From positions 1-6,824 of the forward strand of contig CAITOG010000041.1 of the NCBI GenBank assembly GCA_903893955.1: 6,824 bases of DNA, read 5' to 3'. This document shows, piece after piece, positions 6,609 through 6,824 of the stretch. The notes beneath the pieces were generated by a model. It saw only the letters and a list, made by a program, of their open reading frames with translations. It made no database searches and had not been told where the DNA came from. Within the stretch, counting starts at the first letter, position 1. Each line of letters starts with the position of its first letter. The DNA comes from an uncultured Actinomycetes bacterium. GTDB lineage: Bacteria; Actinomycetota; Acidimicrobiia; Acidimicrobiales; RAAP-2. A program made the translations under genes and the position numbers.

Positions 6609-6824
6609 TCAGTCGACGCTGCTGTCGTCCTGCGTGCTGATGCGCCGCCTGATCTCCACCAGGGACGGGGCTGGGTACTCCGTCATCCCGGGCCGCCATC
6701 CGAGCGCCAGCTTCGCCATCCCGGCGCCGTCTTCGGCCCAGAGATGACAGGTATTGACCAGCCAGGATCCCCCGGCGACCGACTCGCCGACCGCAGTCGG
6801 ATCCGGGAGCCTCGATGCCGAGGA
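6609..6824 (-). CDS. unrecognised protein, C-terminal part (5' end beyond the window)
   Basis: The minus-strand frame is open from the window edge (codon starting at 6824) to a TGA at 6611-6609, giving 71 residues. Codon third positions are mostly G or C, as in the neighbouring genes. The residues read like a real protein: GGSWLVNTCHLWAEDGAGM, then KLALGWRPGMTEYPAP, then a charged helix LVEIRRRI and an acidic tail. I do not recognise the family, and no catalytic motif is evident; a Cys-His pair (TCH) lies in the middle. The gene is co-directional with the reductase, but 199 bases and a strong hairpin separate them, so they are probably separate transcription units. Because no start is visible, an accidental open frame cannot be excluded. 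Confidence 0.5.
   Translation of the reverse strand, partial: SSASRLPDPTAVGESVAGGSWLVNTCHLWAEDGAGMAKLALGWRPGMTEYPAPSLVEIRRRISTQDDSSVD

Noticed and set aside
6457..6699. 80-codon minus-strand open frame in the intergenic region
   Set aside because: Its first part overlaps the more plausible C-terminal frame ending at 6609, and its remainder reads through the hairpins; the product is Arg/Pro/Gly-rich without recognisable motifs.
6755..6793. Inverted CCGACT/AGTCGG and paired GGATCC sites near the right edge
   Set aside because: Short 6-base arms inside a likely coding region; weak and common in GC-rich DNA.

Overview
The window is GC-rich bacterial DNA with long, tightly packed genes ending in TGA. 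Gene content points to an actinobacterium: a TM0106-type RecB-like nuclease, a thiolase-like protein of the mycobacterial TLP1 type, and a CydD/CydC pair. Acidimicrobiia or a related high-GC lineage is possible, but this is an impression from composition and families, not a demonstrated assignment.

Bases 1-5421 (+ strand) hold four co-directional genes: the 3' part of a RecB-like nuclease (1-627, start outside the window), a thiolase-like protein (624-2018), cydD (2015-3739) and cydC (3736-5421). Each of the three junctions is the same 4-base ATGA overlap, in which the stop of one gene shares bases with the start of the next. This strongly suggests one translationally coupled operon. CydD and CydC should form the heterodimeric inner-membrane ABC exporter needed for cytochrome bd assembly. 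No cydA or cydB is present in the window. The thiolase-like protein has the thiolase fold motifs but none of the usual catalytic residues, so its role is open.

Bases 5426-6409 (- strand) encode a complete aldo/keto reductase with an intact Asp-Tyr-Lys-His tetrad. It converges on cydC with only 4 bases between the stop codons.

Bases 6410-6608 are non-coding and rich in inverted repeats. There is a 34-base dyad directly abutting the reductase ribosome binding site, a 15-base palindrome, and a long hairpin with a TTCG loop just downstream of the next gene. Bases 6609-6824 (- strand) are the C-terminal part of an unrecognised gene entering from the right edge.

No new multi-gene system (defence island, CRISPR, mobile element or RNA gene) could be supported. 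The most unusual points are the catalytically stripped thiolase homologue fused by overlaps into a cydDC operon, and the structured 199-base intergenic region in front of the reductase.
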